Source: Gordoniibacillus kamchatkensis
Lineage (GTDB): Bacteria > Bacillota > Bacilli > Paenibacillales > NBRC-103111
Reading direction: 5' to 3'
DNA: 64,000 bases
Assembly (NCBI RefSeq): GCF_000829455.1
Contig: NZ_JXAK01000024.1
Coordinates: 33,115-97,114 of the forward strand
Part shown: one piece after another, positions 1-9,754 of the stretch
How positions within the stretch are numbered: position 1 is the stretch's first letter
How the letters are laid out: each line of letters opens with the position of its first letter
Made by a program: the position numbers and the translations under genes
The notes under the pieces: generated by a model
Database searches by the model: none
Seen by the model: only the letters and a program-made list of their open reading frames with translations
What the model was told of the DNA's origin: nothing

Positions 1-1
1 T

Positions 2-343
2 GTTTATGAAGTAGAAGACCTAGAGGATGGGGAAAACGGTTATAAAGTAAATTACGAAACCAAAGAGTTGTTTCTTGATAAGAACGCTGATATATGGAAG
101 CGAAACATCAATATAGGTCGACAAAATTTCGATATCGAATTAAAACAAGGGAATAAGAAAAATGTTAAGATGTTTTGTCAAGTGAATCCCACTACACGAA
201 AAATTTATATCAATTGGGATCATCCTATTCGAACTTCAATGGGGGACACTCAATTTATTAAACACTGTTTGGCAACCATTGCTTCTAATTTACCGCAAGA
301 TCAATTAGATACTTACGTCAGCTTAATGACGAGCAAAGTATAA
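2..343 (+). CDS. C-terminal part of an unrecognised protein (5' end outside window)
   Basis: The reading frame is open from base 2, so the window holds only the last 113 residues. No domain is recognised with confidence. The visible part is polar and basic, with a KIYINWDHPIR segment and a helical tail ending in TSKV. It stops 13 bases before the start of the next gene and is clearly co-transcribed with the two radical-SAM-type genes downstream. The tail could be the C-terminus of a GHKL/Hsp90-like ATPase, but that is a guess from general appearance only. Coding is well supported by the tight operon spacing. Confidence 0.6.
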   Translation, partial: VYEVEDLEDGENGYKVNYETKELFLDKNADIWKRNINIGRQNFDIELKQGNKKNVKMFCQVNPTTRKIYINWDHPIRTSMGDTQFIKHCLATIASNLPQDQLDTYVSLMTSKV

Positions 344-356
344 AGGTGTGTCGTCA

Positions 357-1679
357 ATGGAATGTATCCCATCCCAATCATGGTTACAAAAAATTACAAG
401 TGAAGATAAGGTGTTACTAATTAACCCGCCAATTCAAGAGGTACGGTATGCTTGGATTCGCTGGAATCAGCCAACTGACTTATTAATATTAAGTTCCAAG
501 CTTAAAAATGAGGCAGGATGTAAGGTGGAGTTGCTCGACTTTATGTTACCTACGGAGTCGGGCAGAGTTCCTATGCGTGATTTGGCAAAAGCAAAAGAAG
601 TTCGTACTAAAAATATTAAAACAACATATAAAGCACGAACTTATGGTTTACCATTAGAAGAAGCAACACAACAATTGACGTCCATCCTTCCTAATTGGAC
701 ACCAACACATATTGTTATTACAACCATGACAACTTATTGGTTTGAAACGCTTCGCCCGGTTATATCATATATGAAAACGATCTGCCCTTCAGCGCAAGTG
801 AGTATTATGGGAGCTTACCCTGTATATGAAACTGATCACGCGATGCGAATGAATGCAGATTATTTAATTACCGATTACTTTGATACAGCAGAGTACTGTC
901 CTGATTTCGAAGTGTACTCTGGGGAAATCACAAAGTTCTTACACAATGGGCGAACATTGCTATTTGGCGGATTGAGATTGAGCGACAATTCAGCAAATGC
1001 CATTGAACAAATCAAGTCGTTAAGAAGACAAAATATAAGAGATTTCGTTTTTTTTGAAAGCAACATTTTCAGAGAAGATTGTAAGCCGCTGCTTGAAATG
1101 CTGACTGCGCTTGAGAAAGAAAAGCTGTCTATTAATTTGCACGGCCTTTGTGGACTGGAAATTAGGAATGCCACAGAAGGGATTTATACTAAGATGCTGC
1201 AAGCGGGCTACCGTTCATTTTTTCTAGAATACGATTTAGATAATACTGAGCTTAACAAAGATAGCTATCGAAGAGCCTATCTGGAACTAGTTAAACATAA
1301 CAGTGGACGAATATCCTCAGGGAACTTGGCGGGCTTTATTATGATTGGCACTGCTGAAGATGAACTAGAAAGGCTGTTCAGGCACACCTTGAATTTGCTT
1401 GAGATGTGTGGGTCGATAATCCCCAAGCCCTTCACTCCTACGATAAACAGTGAGAAGTATATAGAAGTAAAACAAAAGCATGGCCTAGACAAATTAACTC
1501 CGCATGTTTTCCCTCTCGCTGTAGATAATGGAATCACACGCGAAGAGTATATGGAGTTTTATCAGCATACCAGCTTTTTGAACGAAAAACGATTAGGGCA
1601 GTCATTTGATTTTTTTGATAATCATTACTGCTCAGTTGCCTTAAAAAGAAGTTTGGGAAAAAAGGGGATGATGATATGA
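357..1679 (+). CDS. B12-binding radical-SAM-like protein lacking the Fe-S cysteines
   Basis: A protein of about 440 residues whose N-terminus (VLLINPPIQEVRYAW) matches the start of cobalamin-binding radical SAM proteins and resembles the N-terminus of the next gene (AILINPPIYDTQYWARW). Its C-terminal half, including the FIMIGTAEDELERLFRHTL stretch, parallels the FVMFGLPGEDLEE region of the neighbour. Where the neighbour has CPHICSYC, this protein has no CxxxCxxC cluster, so it probably cannot bind the radical-SAM 4Fe-4S cluster. I infer a pseudoenzyme or partner subunit. ATG 357 is chosen because AAAGGTG lies at 342-348 with good spacing; GTG 348 is an alternative. Its stop overlaps the next start (ATGA), implying translational coupling. 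The substrate is unknown. Confidence 0.75.
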   Translation: MECIPSQSWLQKITSEDKVLLINPPIQEVRYAWIRWNQPTDLLILSSKLKNEAGCKVELLDFMLPTESGRVPMRDLAKAKEVRTKNIKTTYKARTYGLPLEEATQQLTSILPNWTPTHIVITTMTTYWFETLRPVISYMKTICPSAQVSIMGAYPVYETDHAMRMNADYLITDYFDTAEYCPDFEVYSGEITKFLHNGRTLLFGGLRLSDNSANAIEQIKSLRRQNIRDFVFFESNIFREDCKPLLEMLTALEKEKLSINLHGLCGLEIRNATEGIYTKMLQAGYRSFFLEYDLDNTELNKDSYRRAYLELVKHNSGRISSGNLAGFIMIGTAEDELERLFRHTLNLLEMCGSIIPKPFTPTINSEKYIEVKQKHGLDKLTPHVFPLAVDNGITREEYMEFYQHTSFLNEKRLGQSFDFFDNHYCSVALKRSLGKKGMMI

Positions 1680-3589
1680 CTATTAGTCGAAACAAATTGG
1701 CTATTCTCATCAACCCGCCAATATATGACACACAATATTGGGCTAGATGGAGTATGCCTCACGGGTTGTTAAAAATCGCCACATGGTTACGATATGAAGG
1801 ATATGACTTAAAACTCTATGATTGTTTGAACCCTTATGGTGAGGGAAGTGGGATTCCAGAACGTGTGGCAGATTTCGAAAGTTATGATGCCGTTCGCAAG
1901 CAGAAAAAAAGTGTAGTTGTTTTGGCTTCAACTGAGGAACGAGAAGAACAGATGTCTTATAAGTTGAAGCCTAACGAGAAGTGGAAATATATATTTGGCT
2001 TGCCTCCACACGAGCTAGAAGACCAGTTAACTAATTACAAAAACAGCATCGCAAGAAAGAAATACAAAAGCGTAGAGTTTTGGATTACTTCCATCATGAC
2101 ATATTGGTGGGAGAGTACACGAGATGTAATTGAGCTGGCTCTAAGAGTTTTTCCAGAGGCAAAAATTCGATTGGGAGGTATATATCCGACTTTGGCTCCG
2201 TGGCACGCGGAAAAAAAACTGGGAATTGATCCTCTCTTGATGAAAGGGGATAAACTTGATCTAAACGATGAAGCTCAAATGGACCGTCATCTTGTAATCT
2301 ATAATGAAGTGCCAGCCGCGTCCAATCTAGACCTTGCTACAGACCTGTATGATGATAAAGAGAGGCCACCATATACTATTCTGACGACTTCTAGGGGTTG
2401 TCCTCATATTTGCTCGTATTGTGCCTCCAACGTATTAAATGATGGAACAAAGGTCCGGACACGTACATTTGAAGATGTGATCGCGGAGATAAAAGATAAA
2501 TTCAGAAAAAACACAAGAGTATTTTGTTTTTATGAAGATAATCTTTTAATGAAGATGCAAGAGTTTAAGCGGATTTTGAAGGCAGTATTAGCAGATAAAT
2601 CTTTACAGGGCATAAAGATTTATGCACCAGAAGGTATTGAAATTGGTGTTGCACTCAGTGATCGGAAAAGATATCTCTTAAAAATGCGATCTGATAAAAG
2701 TATTTTAGCTACATTATCGATTGAAACGGTAGAAGAACAAGATACATCAAGTGCCATCGATATTTATGAAGCTTTTAAGGAGAGTAAAAGACGAACCAAG
2801 AGAACGTTTATCAAGTTCGAGGAAGACTTAACGCACGGTGCTGTGGTGATAAAAGAGCAGACAGATGATCACATTGTATTAGTTGTAGGGGACGACGATA
2901 AGGTTGTTTTAAGAAAAGCAATAAAAGAAAATGGCCGAACCGACCTTATTTATGAAAACGAAGAACAAAGCTCATTAGGGTTGTACTTAGTGGGAGTGCC
3001 GGAAATCGTATATTTAATGCGGTTAGCTGGCTTTGAAAAAATTTATTTACCGCTTGAGACGATTAAGAAGGAAACAAACGCTAGATGGAATCGCTCTTGG
3101 AATAGTAACTTGTCTCGTTTTGAATCCTTGCTGGCTGCTCTTGAGGAAGTTGGATTCGATACCCGTAAGCAAAACATCAATGCTTTCGTTATGTTCGGAT
3201 TGCCTGGTGAAGATCTCGAAGAAATATATGATACAGCCCTTTATGCATCTGAACGTGTAGGCTCTGTTATACCTATGTTGTTTACACCCGTGCCTTCTAC
3301 AGATGTATATGAACAGTACAGGCCGTATATAGAGGAACATCGTTTCGATTTGCACCACTTGAATGGAAAATTGTTTCCATTCTTTCCGATGCTGCGGGAT
3401 CAAATGAAAATGAAGTATCCTGAGTACGAGATAGAGATTGCGGACTATGTCCGAGTAGAAAGTTTTATGCAACGGATTAATTCAAAAATTAATGGACAAT
3501 CGGTTAATATTTATGCGGATACTAAAGTTGCATCAACTTTCAGACAGACATATAGTGAATATGAATCGTTTATTAAAGAATGGGTTTAA
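1676..3589 (+). CDS. B12-binding domain radical SAM protein
   Basis: A 637-residue protein. The N-terminal region (about 1-200) resembles a cobalamin-binding Rossmann domain. At about residue 240 it has TSRGCPHICSYC, the CxxxCxxC motif that ligates the catalytic 4Fe-4S cluster and supports S-adenosylmethionine cleavage. A charged segment of roughly 100 residues (about 335-440, rich in Lys, Asp and Glu) interrupts the usual radical SAM barrel, and the fold resumes at IYLPLETIKKE and FVMFGLPGEDLEE. The gene overlaps its cysteine-less paralogue by 4 bases, which suggests a heteromeric complex. The family includes methyltransferases and ring-forming enzymes, but I cannot assign a substrate. A strong terminator follows directly, so the operon ends here. 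Confidence 0.85.
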   Translation: MTISRNKLAILINPPIYDTQYWARWSMPHGLLKIATWLRYEGYDLKLYDCLNPYGEGSGIPERVADFESYDAVRKQKKSVVVLASTEEREEQMSYKLKPNEKWKYIFGLPPHELEDQLTNYKNSIARKKYKSVEFWITSIMTYWWESTRDVIELALRVFPEAKIRLGGIYPTLAPWHAEKKLGIDPLLMKGDKLDLNDEAQMDRHLVIYNEVPAASNLDLATDLYDDKERPPYTILTTSRGCPHICSYCASNVLNDGTKVRTRTFEDVIAEIKDKFRKNTRVFCFYEDNLLMKMQEFKRILKAVLADKSLQGIKIYAPEGIEIGVALSDRKRYLLKMRSDKSILATLSIETVEEQDTSSAIDIYEAFKESKRRTKRTFIKFEEDLTHGAVVIKEQTDDHIVLVVGDDDKVVLRKAIKENGRTDLIYENEEQSSLGLYLVGVPEIVYLMRLAGFEKIYLPLETIKKETNARWNRSWNSNLSRFESLLAALEEVGFDTRKQNINAFVMFGLPGEDLEEIYDTALYASERVGSVIPMLFTPVPSTDVYEQYRPYIEEHRFDLHHLNGKLFPFFPMLRDQMKMKYPEYEIEIADYVRVESFMQRINSKINGQSVNIYADTKVASTFRQTYSEYESFIKEWV

Positions 3590-3634
3590 AGGCTCATCGT
3601 GCCACTGTTTTACAGTGGGCGATGAGCCTTTAAT
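3588..3634 (+). terminator. Strong intrinsic terminator after the radical SAM operon
   Basis: A 12-bp perfect outer stem (AAAGGCTCATCG with CGATGAGCCTTT) encloses a second hairpin (CCACTGT/ACAGTGG), followed by TTTAATATTT. The stem starts inside the stop codon of the radical SAM gene. Confidence 0.85.
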
Positions 3635-4384
3635 ATTTAGACTGGAGGATTTTGCATATTGTTGTCGAAGTGAAGTAATGTAAGGTATACGACATTGAAC
3701 CACACTATGCATAGTCGCTTAGCCAAGGCGCTTTTGAGGAATATACTCTATATGGTGGCACAAGAAGTCAAGACAATTTTTTCAATTTTCAAGGTGCGAA
3801 ATGCTTCACGAATTGTTTTGATGATGTACTTCTGGAGGGGCGCCTCCACTGTCTTTAGTCATCAGAAATTACTCCCAAAAATCGTCCTGCACTAAGGCTG
3901 AGAATTTCCAGCAGTGTAGATGCGGTTTACATAGAGTGGCGGGCATTATAGGCTTAATAGCCTCTGCGAAGCCCGTGGTTTCGCCCTTCGCAGTGAATCA
4001 GTCCATGTCAACCGCATTGTCGTTTTCCAGCTGCAGGCGATTTTTATGGATAACCTAACTTGATTTTTTGGGTAATTTCACTTGATAAAATACATGCCCT
4101 CACCGAGAACTGGAAAATGAACGGTGTATGACGCTTAATGGAGTAGTCCACTGGTAGAGGACATAGCCCGAGCGAAGGCGCGGAAGTTTATCCTCATGTT
4201 GACCGCACCATGCGGTATATACGGGATGCTGGTGTCCGATAATCCAAAGACTGATGTAGCCGATAATGATTGTAGAATTCGAAGTACCAATGTGCCGCGG
4301 CGCGCTGAAAAAGTCTCTCAAAAGATGATATTGATGCTTTAAGGCATACCTGAATCATCGTATAGACTGAAAGGAGGAGTTCTT
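3635..4384 (+). other. 750-base hairpin-rich intergenic region, possible structured RNA
   Basis: No convincing coding sequence is seen. At 3918-4017 a long stem (ATGCGGTTTACAT with ATGTCAACCGCAT, one mismatch) encloses AGGCTTAATAGCCT and CTGCGAAG/CTTCGCAG hairpins. From about 4140 on there are GTCC...GGAC and ACCGCACCATGCGGT hairpins. The stretch ends just before a very strong ribosome binding site (AAAGGAGGAG) for the next operon. It could be a structured leader or an independent RNA. The density of hairpins is what I see; any function is speculation. Confidence 0.35.
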
Positions 4385-4672
4385 ATGACGGCTGTAGAGA
4401 GTGTTAATAAAAGAAAAAAGATAACGCAAATTCTTGAAGAGGAGACTGGCGGCAAGAGTTATAAAGCACATAAATACAGTCTCGATTCAGAGCGGTCCTC
4501 TTTGGAATATAACGAGGCTGAAGACCGTACTTTCGTGTGGAAGATGCGTGGTGAAACCGAACCGCCTACTACCAAATATAAGTCGCTTGAGTCATTGGCA
4601 CGACTTTTGGCAGAGCGAGACGAACAAGTGTTGACGTACTTTCTTGATGCTCACGCCACGTTTATAAAGTAG
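4385..4672 (+). CDS. Small protein (95 aa) leading the HerA/NurA-like operon
   Basis: Unrecognised. It begins at ATG 4385 behind AAAGGAGGAG, one of the best ribosome binding sites in the window. The sequence is charged, with an N-terminal Lys-rich segment (NKRKKITQILEEETGG) and a C-terminal helix (SLARLLAERDEQVLTYFLDAH). There are no cysteines and no membrane segment. It lies 5 bases upstream of the NurA-like gene and is certainly in the same operon, so it may be a regulatory or adaptor subunit of the HerA/NurA-like machine. Confidence 0.7.
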   Translation: MTAVESVNKRKKITQILEEETGGKSYKAHKYSLDSERSSLEYNEAEDRTFVWKMRGETEPPTTKYKSLESLARLLAERDEQVLTYFLDAHATFIK

Positions 4673-4677
4673 ATGAT

Positions 4678-5580
4678 ATGGCATATGCTCAGTCTGGCGA
4701 TAGAAGTGTAATCTACCCAACGATAGCCGGACAAGTTGGGGTAGGTATTTGCAAACGTGAAAATAAAAAAATGATGCCTGAGGCACTGGCGCGTGAAATT
4801 ATTCTCTCTATCCCAAGCGTTGCTGACCCGAGTGGTAAGGGGGGGTTCTTTGAGTCGCTGTCTGTCAAACTAAACGAAAGCAATGAATTAGCGCGAATAC
4901 AACAGTGCGGATGGCAATTTGTAACCCCGATTCCATACGACATTAAACATGATGACCGCAAGTTTGAAGACAGAGGAACATCTCGCATTCAAGAAGCGAT
5001 GATTGAAAGAGAAAAGGAAATGGTCAAGAAACTTGTTCGGGAAGGAAAGCTAAATCAGGATAACTACCTTGTAAAAGATGGCTCTTTGGAATATCGGTTG
5101 ACCAAAACCGACAAAGATGACGAAAAGAGCTTTCAGACTTTCAAACAAAATTATAACTGGGTTATTGGATTGTCTAAGTCGTTCAATCCAGAAGCGTGTT
5201 TCGATAAGGGAAAAGCAAACCCAGGCTTTATTGCTGACTTGCCGTTATATCATCGGACGCCGGTTGCTTATTTCGGAAGTGAAAAAGAGCCGCTTGCTTT
5301 CGCTGTATGGTATGTGAGGCTACGAGACAAAAGTAAAACGAGAACACCATTTGACGGAATTCTTAAGGTTGAAAAGATTCTTGTGCGTGAGGATGAACTT
5401 AAAAATGGGATGGAAACAGAAACTGTTGACAGACTTAGCGCACTAATAATAAATGAACGAAATCCTACGTGCTATGGAATGGATACTCGCTGGGCAAATC
5501 ATATCTATCCGATTTACCTGACGGAACGATTTGTAAAATCGCAGTACCTAAGCACCGAGAGTTTCCTGCACCTATTTTAA
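4678..5580 (+). CDS. Predicted NurA-like nuclease (HerA partner)
   Basis: A 300-residue protein directly upstream of a HerA-like ATPase, the classical position of NurA nucleases. The sequence shows GDRSVIYPTIAGQVGVGIC near the N-terminus, a conserved-looking basic/acidic helix (RIQEAMIEREKEMVKKLV) in the middle, and WVIGLSKSFNP followed by ARG/LYS-rich strands towards the C-terminus. NurA family members have an RNase H-like fold with N-terminal Asp residues. I infer the assignment mainly from position and general pattern, and cannot identify all catalytic acids. It is spaced 12 bases from the ATPase gene, behind AAGGAGGAG. Confidence 0.55.
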   Translation: MAYAQSGDRSVIYPTIAGQVGVGICKRENKKMMPEALAREIILSIPSVADPSGKGGFFESLSVKLNESNELARIQQCGWQFVTPIPYDIKHDDRKFEDRGTSRIQEAMIEREKEMVKKLVREGKLNQDNYLVKDGSLEYRLTKTDKDDEKSFQTFKQNYNWVIGLSKSFNPEACFDKGKANPGFIADLPLYHRTPVAYFGSEKEPLAFAVWYVRLRDKSKTRTPFDGILKVEKILVREDELKNGMETETVDRLSALIINERNPTCYGMDTRWANHIYPIYLTERFVKSQYLSTESFLHLF

Positions 5581-5592
5581 GGAGGAGTCATA

Positions 5593-7269
5593 ATGGCTAA
5601 AAATAAACTCATCGGCAGAGTTCTTGCCACTGAAAAGAGTCCGACAACCATAGACGAATTTTATTTCTGGACAAACTCAGATACAAAGCTCAACGCTTTT
5701 GACATCGTTAAGGTAGAGCGTGAGGATGGTACGGACACTTTTGGCGTTATTGAAAGTATCTCACACATTACTGATGCGACGAGCTTTCTTACAAACTTCA
5801 TCTCGAGCGATTTTGGTGATGTTAATATCACCGAACCAACTTTTCGTGTTGGGATGAACTTTGCTCTTGCGAAGGTATCCTATAACACCAAGGGCGACTA
5901 TACCCCTGTACACAATAACTCAAAGGTGTATCTTGCAAGTCCAGAGGAGATTACTTTTGCGCTCGGCTTAGATAAAGTCGAAAACCCGCTTGTGTGTGGT
6001 TCTTTGAAGATGTATGAAGGTACTGCGGATGAGGTTACTCTGCCTGTAAAACTAAACGCAAAGTTCTTACTTGGTTCAGAGGGGGCACACCTCAATATTT
6101 CAGGCATCTCGGGTCTTGCTGCAAAAACCTCTTATGCCATGTTTCTTATGAAGTCGATCCAAGACACATACGCCACTAAATTAGAAGAAGATGATAGTGT
6201 CGCGTTTGTGCTTTTTAATGTTAAGGGTCGAGATTTGATGGCAATCGACCGCCAAAATGAAGACTTGGATGACGAGACTGTTGAAGAGTATAGAAAGCTC
6301 GGATTATCACAAAAACCATTCAAGCAAGCAAAATACTATATTCCCTACTTTGATAGTAAGTCTGCAAAGCAAAGTACCTATTTGTCACGCGACGATGTTT
6401 CCAGTTACATCGACAGTAGGAAATTAAAGAAATTCAAATATGTGTATGAGGATGACAAAGAAAGCATTGAGATGATGTTTGCCAATGTGGAAGACCCCAA
6501 TCAAACAATGGAGGCAATAGTTAGTAAGATTATCGACGAGCGTGATGCTGATTTCGGTGGTCTTAAGACTTGGGGCGAATTTTTAGACACCGTCAGCGAA
6601 AATTCGCAAAAGGGTTCAAGTGGTTCAAAAGGCGAGATTTCTGTATTAAGCTGGCGAAAATTTAAACGCATTGTCAACAAGGCTATTAAGAATGACGATA
6701 TGTTTGCTAACAGGGTAATGCCTGAGCAAAGCGAATGCCGTCTGGCTGATGAGTTAAAGAATATTAAGAAAAACGAAGTTCATGTCATTGATATCGCTAA
6801 GCTTCCCGAGGACAAGCAAGCGTTTGTTTTCGGCGATGCCGTAAAAACCATCTACAACCTAAAATTGGGTGAGTATGATAATGAAAGCGGAATCGCCCCG
6901 CCTTCTCGCATCGTTATCTTCATTGATGAGCTTAATAAATATGCTTCAAGTGATGTCCCGAAGAGCTCACCCATTCTCAGACAGATTTTGGATGTAACAG
7001 AGCGTGGGCGCTCTCTGGGCGTTGTTCTGTTTGGTGCTGAGCAGTTTAGGTCTGCAATCCACAAACGCGTGACAGGGAACTGTGCAACTCACGCATATGG
7101 AAGAACAAACTCAATTGAAACTTCTACTAGTGATTACAAAAGCCTACCCGACACGTACCGAAATATGCTGACAAGATTGTCACAAGGCGAATACTTGATT
7201 CAAAATCCTGTGTTCCGCTCACTGTTGAAAATCAAATTTCCGAAACCGATATACAAACAATTCAAGTAG
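5593..7269 (+). CDS. HerA-like FtsK/HerA-family ATPase
   Basis: A 558-residue protein. The N-terminal ~150 residues look like the HerA barrel (IGRVLATEKSPTT ... FDIVKVE). At about 165-180 the P-loop position reads GISGLAAKTS, a typical HerA-type nucleotide-binding loop with Ala-Lys-Thr-Ser. The Walker B strand is IVIFIDELNKYA at about 439. The later RGRSLGVVLFGAEQ and RLSQGEYLIQNP segments fit the HerA arginine-finger and C-terminal region. HerA proteins form hexameric DNA-translocating motors that work with NurA nucleases in end resection or in anti-phage complexes. Here it sits between the NurA-like gene and an Hsp90-like ATPase gene, 11 bases before the latter. Confidence 0.8.
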   Translation: MAKNKLIGRVLATEKSPTTIDEFYFWTNSDTKLNAFDIVKVEREDGTDTFGVIESISHITDATSFLTNFISSDFGDVNITEPTFRVGMNFALAKVSYNTKGDYTPVHNNSKVYLASPEEITFALGLDKVENPLVCGSLKMYEGTADEVTLPVKLNAKFLLGSEGAHLNISGISGLAAKTSYAMFLMKSIQDTYATKLEEDDSVAFVLFNVKGRDLMAIDRQNEDLDDETVEEYRKLGLSQKPFKQAKYYIPYFDSKSAKQSTYLSRDDVSSYIDSRKLKKFKYVYEDDKESIEMMFANVEDPNQTMEAIVSKIIDERDADFGGLKTWGEFLDTVSENSQKGSSGSKGEISVLSWRKFKRIVNKAIKNDDMFANRVMPEQSECRLADELKNIKKNEVHVIDIAKLPEDKQAFVFGDAVKTIYNLKLGEYDNESGIAPPSRIVIFIDELNKYASSDVPKSSPILRQILDVTERGRSLGVVLFGAEQFRSAIHKRVTGNCATHAYGRTNSIETSTSDYKSLPDTYRNMLTRLSQGEYLIQNPVFRSLLKIKFPKPIYKQFK

Positions 7270-7280
7270 GAGTACAGGCT

Positions 7281-8950
7281 ATGGCAGAATACGCTTTCGG
7301 CGCTAACATTATTGAGAATTTAACCACAGGGATGTACCAAGACTCTAAGGTCATCTATCGTGAGTACATTCAAAATGCTTGCGATCAAATTGACAAAGCA
7401 GAGCAACTTGGGATTTTACAGCCTCGCAATCCCAACAGCAAATATCCCGATTTAGGTCAGGGTGTTGTTAATATTTGGATAAAACCCGAAGAGCGGTACA
7501 TAGTGATTGAAGATAATGCCACAGGGATTAAGGCTGAAGAGTTCCAAAGAACACTCGGCAATATTGCGATTCCGACAAAGTCATGGGGCAAGATAAAGGT
7601 TTTCGAGGAATCGGAAGGCTCTGCGGTTTGGCTTACTGTAAACGCCTTGTATTCACTTCGCGATGGGCTGGTGAAGATATCGTTTCCATCATGACCTGTG
7701 ATGCGCTTAAGATGCGCAAAATGATAAATGAAGCGAATACAAAGGTGCAGAAACATTCAGCAAACGATGTTCTCAATGCAATGATTGAGTTCAGCACGCG
7801 CCCTGTTGATAAAAAAGATCCGGAACATTTTTTTAGAGTTGAACTGATTGATATAAATGACGAGAATGAGGAACTGTTTGGTGGCAATGACGAGAATAAC
7901 CATGAGCAGTTAACGAATTATCTTTCCTTCGTTGCGCCTGTTCCTTACCAGGGAAATTTCATATATCGCTCAGAGATTTATGATCATGCAAGGAAATTAA
8001 ACGTTCGAATTGACGAGTATAACATCAAGATTAATGGCGCGCAGATTTTTAAGAAGTACAAAACACATCTAAAGACTGGCAATGGGCCAGACGATGTTTT
8101 TGGAGTCGAATTTTATGATTTTTTTGCTGCTGATGAATCTCTCATTGGCTGGATGTGGTTTGGCAAGACATCCTTCAAAGCTGCTATAAAAGAGGACGAA
8201 ATAAGTCGTGGGCTGCGACTGCGCAAAGAAAACATTCAAATTGGCGATAACGATACTTTGAGGGATATGTTTACCCGTGAAAAGCGCGGTAATAATTATT
8301 TTATTGGAGAAATTTTTGCTATGTCGCGAGAGTTAATTCCAAACTCCCAACGTGCTTATTTTAACGAGAATCCCGCTCGAATAGATTTTGAACACAAGCT
8401 CAAAGACTATTTTAATAATACACTATACTATATTTATCGTGAAGGTTCGGATATAAACAGCAGCATTAAGAAAATAAATTCTTATCATGACAAAGTTTCG
8501 GAGTTCGAAATGAAAGTAGCACAAGGTGGATTTTTGACCACAGAAGAGCGCGAACGCGAAGAGCATGACCTTAAAGCAAAAGAACAAGAAGCGGAAAAGG
8601 CAAGGAAGTACCTTGAGAAAAAGCGTGAAGGCGGACTTTCTATATTTACACCACAGATTATAGAACGACGAACCAAAGAAATAGGAACAATTAATGATAG
8701 CAAAAAGACCGACAAATCTTCAGTCGAGCCTCCAAAAGAAAGTGATGACCGTTCTTACGCGGAAAGCGAACCTACGACAAACAAATCTCAGAAAAAGTTT
8801 CTGGTCGACACAATGTTTCCGCGTGCCAGTAGAAGTGAACGCAAACTTCTATCAGAAACGCTTGACAAGATATTTGCCATTATTCAGAAATCAACTGACA
8901 AGAAGACTTCTGAAAAACTTATAAATAAAATTAAGGAAGAACTGAAGTGA
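7281..8950 (+). pseudogene. Hsp90-like (GHKL) ATPase, frameshifted
   Basis: The first frame gives an N-terminal GHKL Bergerat ATPase fold: REYIQNACDQID (N-box, about 27-38) and IEDNATGI (G1 box). At about 7580 the frame changes, and the next frame continues with MGQDKGFRGIGRL, the G2 lid glycines of the same fold, followed by about 430 residues. A single missing base near TCATGGGG would restore one ORF of about 555 residues. The C-terminal part contains a coiled coil (TTEEREREEHDLKAKEQEAE). It is the last gene of the small protein-NurA-HerA-GHKL operon. It is either truly inactivated or a sequencing indel; the intact downstream coding argues for a recent event or an error. Confidence 0.8.
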
Positions 8951-9157
8951 GCCCACGGATGATTTTGCTCTTAGAGCCCTATTATAAGAACAATCGGAAA
9001 TGGAAAAGCCGGCCGATGAGGGAAAAGCTCCTTATATCTTTTTGTCTTAGCGCAAACAGAAGATGCTTGGAATAAATGTGTAATTGTGTTATCCATTCCT
9101 CCGGTTCTCTCTCGTTACCGTCAATTTGATCATTTCAAAATTGCATTTGGAGCTGAC

Positions 9158-9200
9158 AAAAAGCGGTGATCAGGGAAATTTCCTGCACCGTCTTTTTTGT
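9158..9200 (+). terminator. Intrinsic terminator downstream of the HerA operon
   Basis: AAAAAGCGGTG pairs with CACCGTCTTTTTT through a bulge; a GGAAATTTCC palindrome lies in the loop and a T-run follows. The interval 8951-9754 otherwise contains no gene I can support. Confidence 0.65.
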
Positions 9201-9676
9201 TTTCCTCCCCCTACCATTCCCCTCTTATTTCGTCACGAAAAATTTTTCCCCGAAATCTCGCAAAACAGGTTCCGATTTTGCATCAAAAATGAAATGAATA
9301 ATAGAGGGACATGTTCCGTTCCTCTCAATGAACTTTGACAACCGAATACAATCTTATCCGGTACGTTCCCCGCATGGCCGGGAAGGATAGCCAAAATTGC
9401 AGGCGCGCCAAGACCATTTTGCCGATTCTTATTTTCACATGCTTTTTCAACAGAAGCGGTAAAGTGCGAGCGATTTTGCCCATGCAATCCATAAATGGTG
9501 GTTCCATTTAAGGCGATGACCCATGCGGAGGGATAATGATACTTCCGTCCAGCCACAGTTCATCGCAATGGGGGCGGCTTGCAGCGATCCTGGGAGAGGT
9601 TTGAAGCCTATGAGGACGGCTAACCACTGTCCGCCGGATAGGATTATTGGAAGAGAAGCAACCAAAACAGAGGCGG

Positions 9677-9725
9677 AAACAGAGATGCGCACACGCGGTT
9701 ATGTTTGTTGCGCATCTCTGTTTTT
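9677..9725 (+). terminator. Strong hairpin with T-run upstream of the SHOCT/recombinase genes
   Basis: A perfect stem, ACAGAGATGCGC with GCGCATCTCTGT, flanked by AAA and TTTTT on either side, so it could terminate in both directions. It insulates the recombinase module from the HerA operon. Confidence 0.8.
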
Positions 9726-9754
9726 CAGCTTTGCTGGAATAATAGGAGGCAATT

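Noticed and set aside
4100..4321. Minus-strand 73-codon frame in the hairpin region
   Set aside because: No ribosome binding site and composition like the rest of the intergenic sequence; hairpins are a better description.
9233..9556. A minus-strand frame of about 107 codons
   Set aside because: It overlaps other frames of similar size, has no ribosome binding site and shows no family pattern. The region 8951-9754 is best called intergenic.
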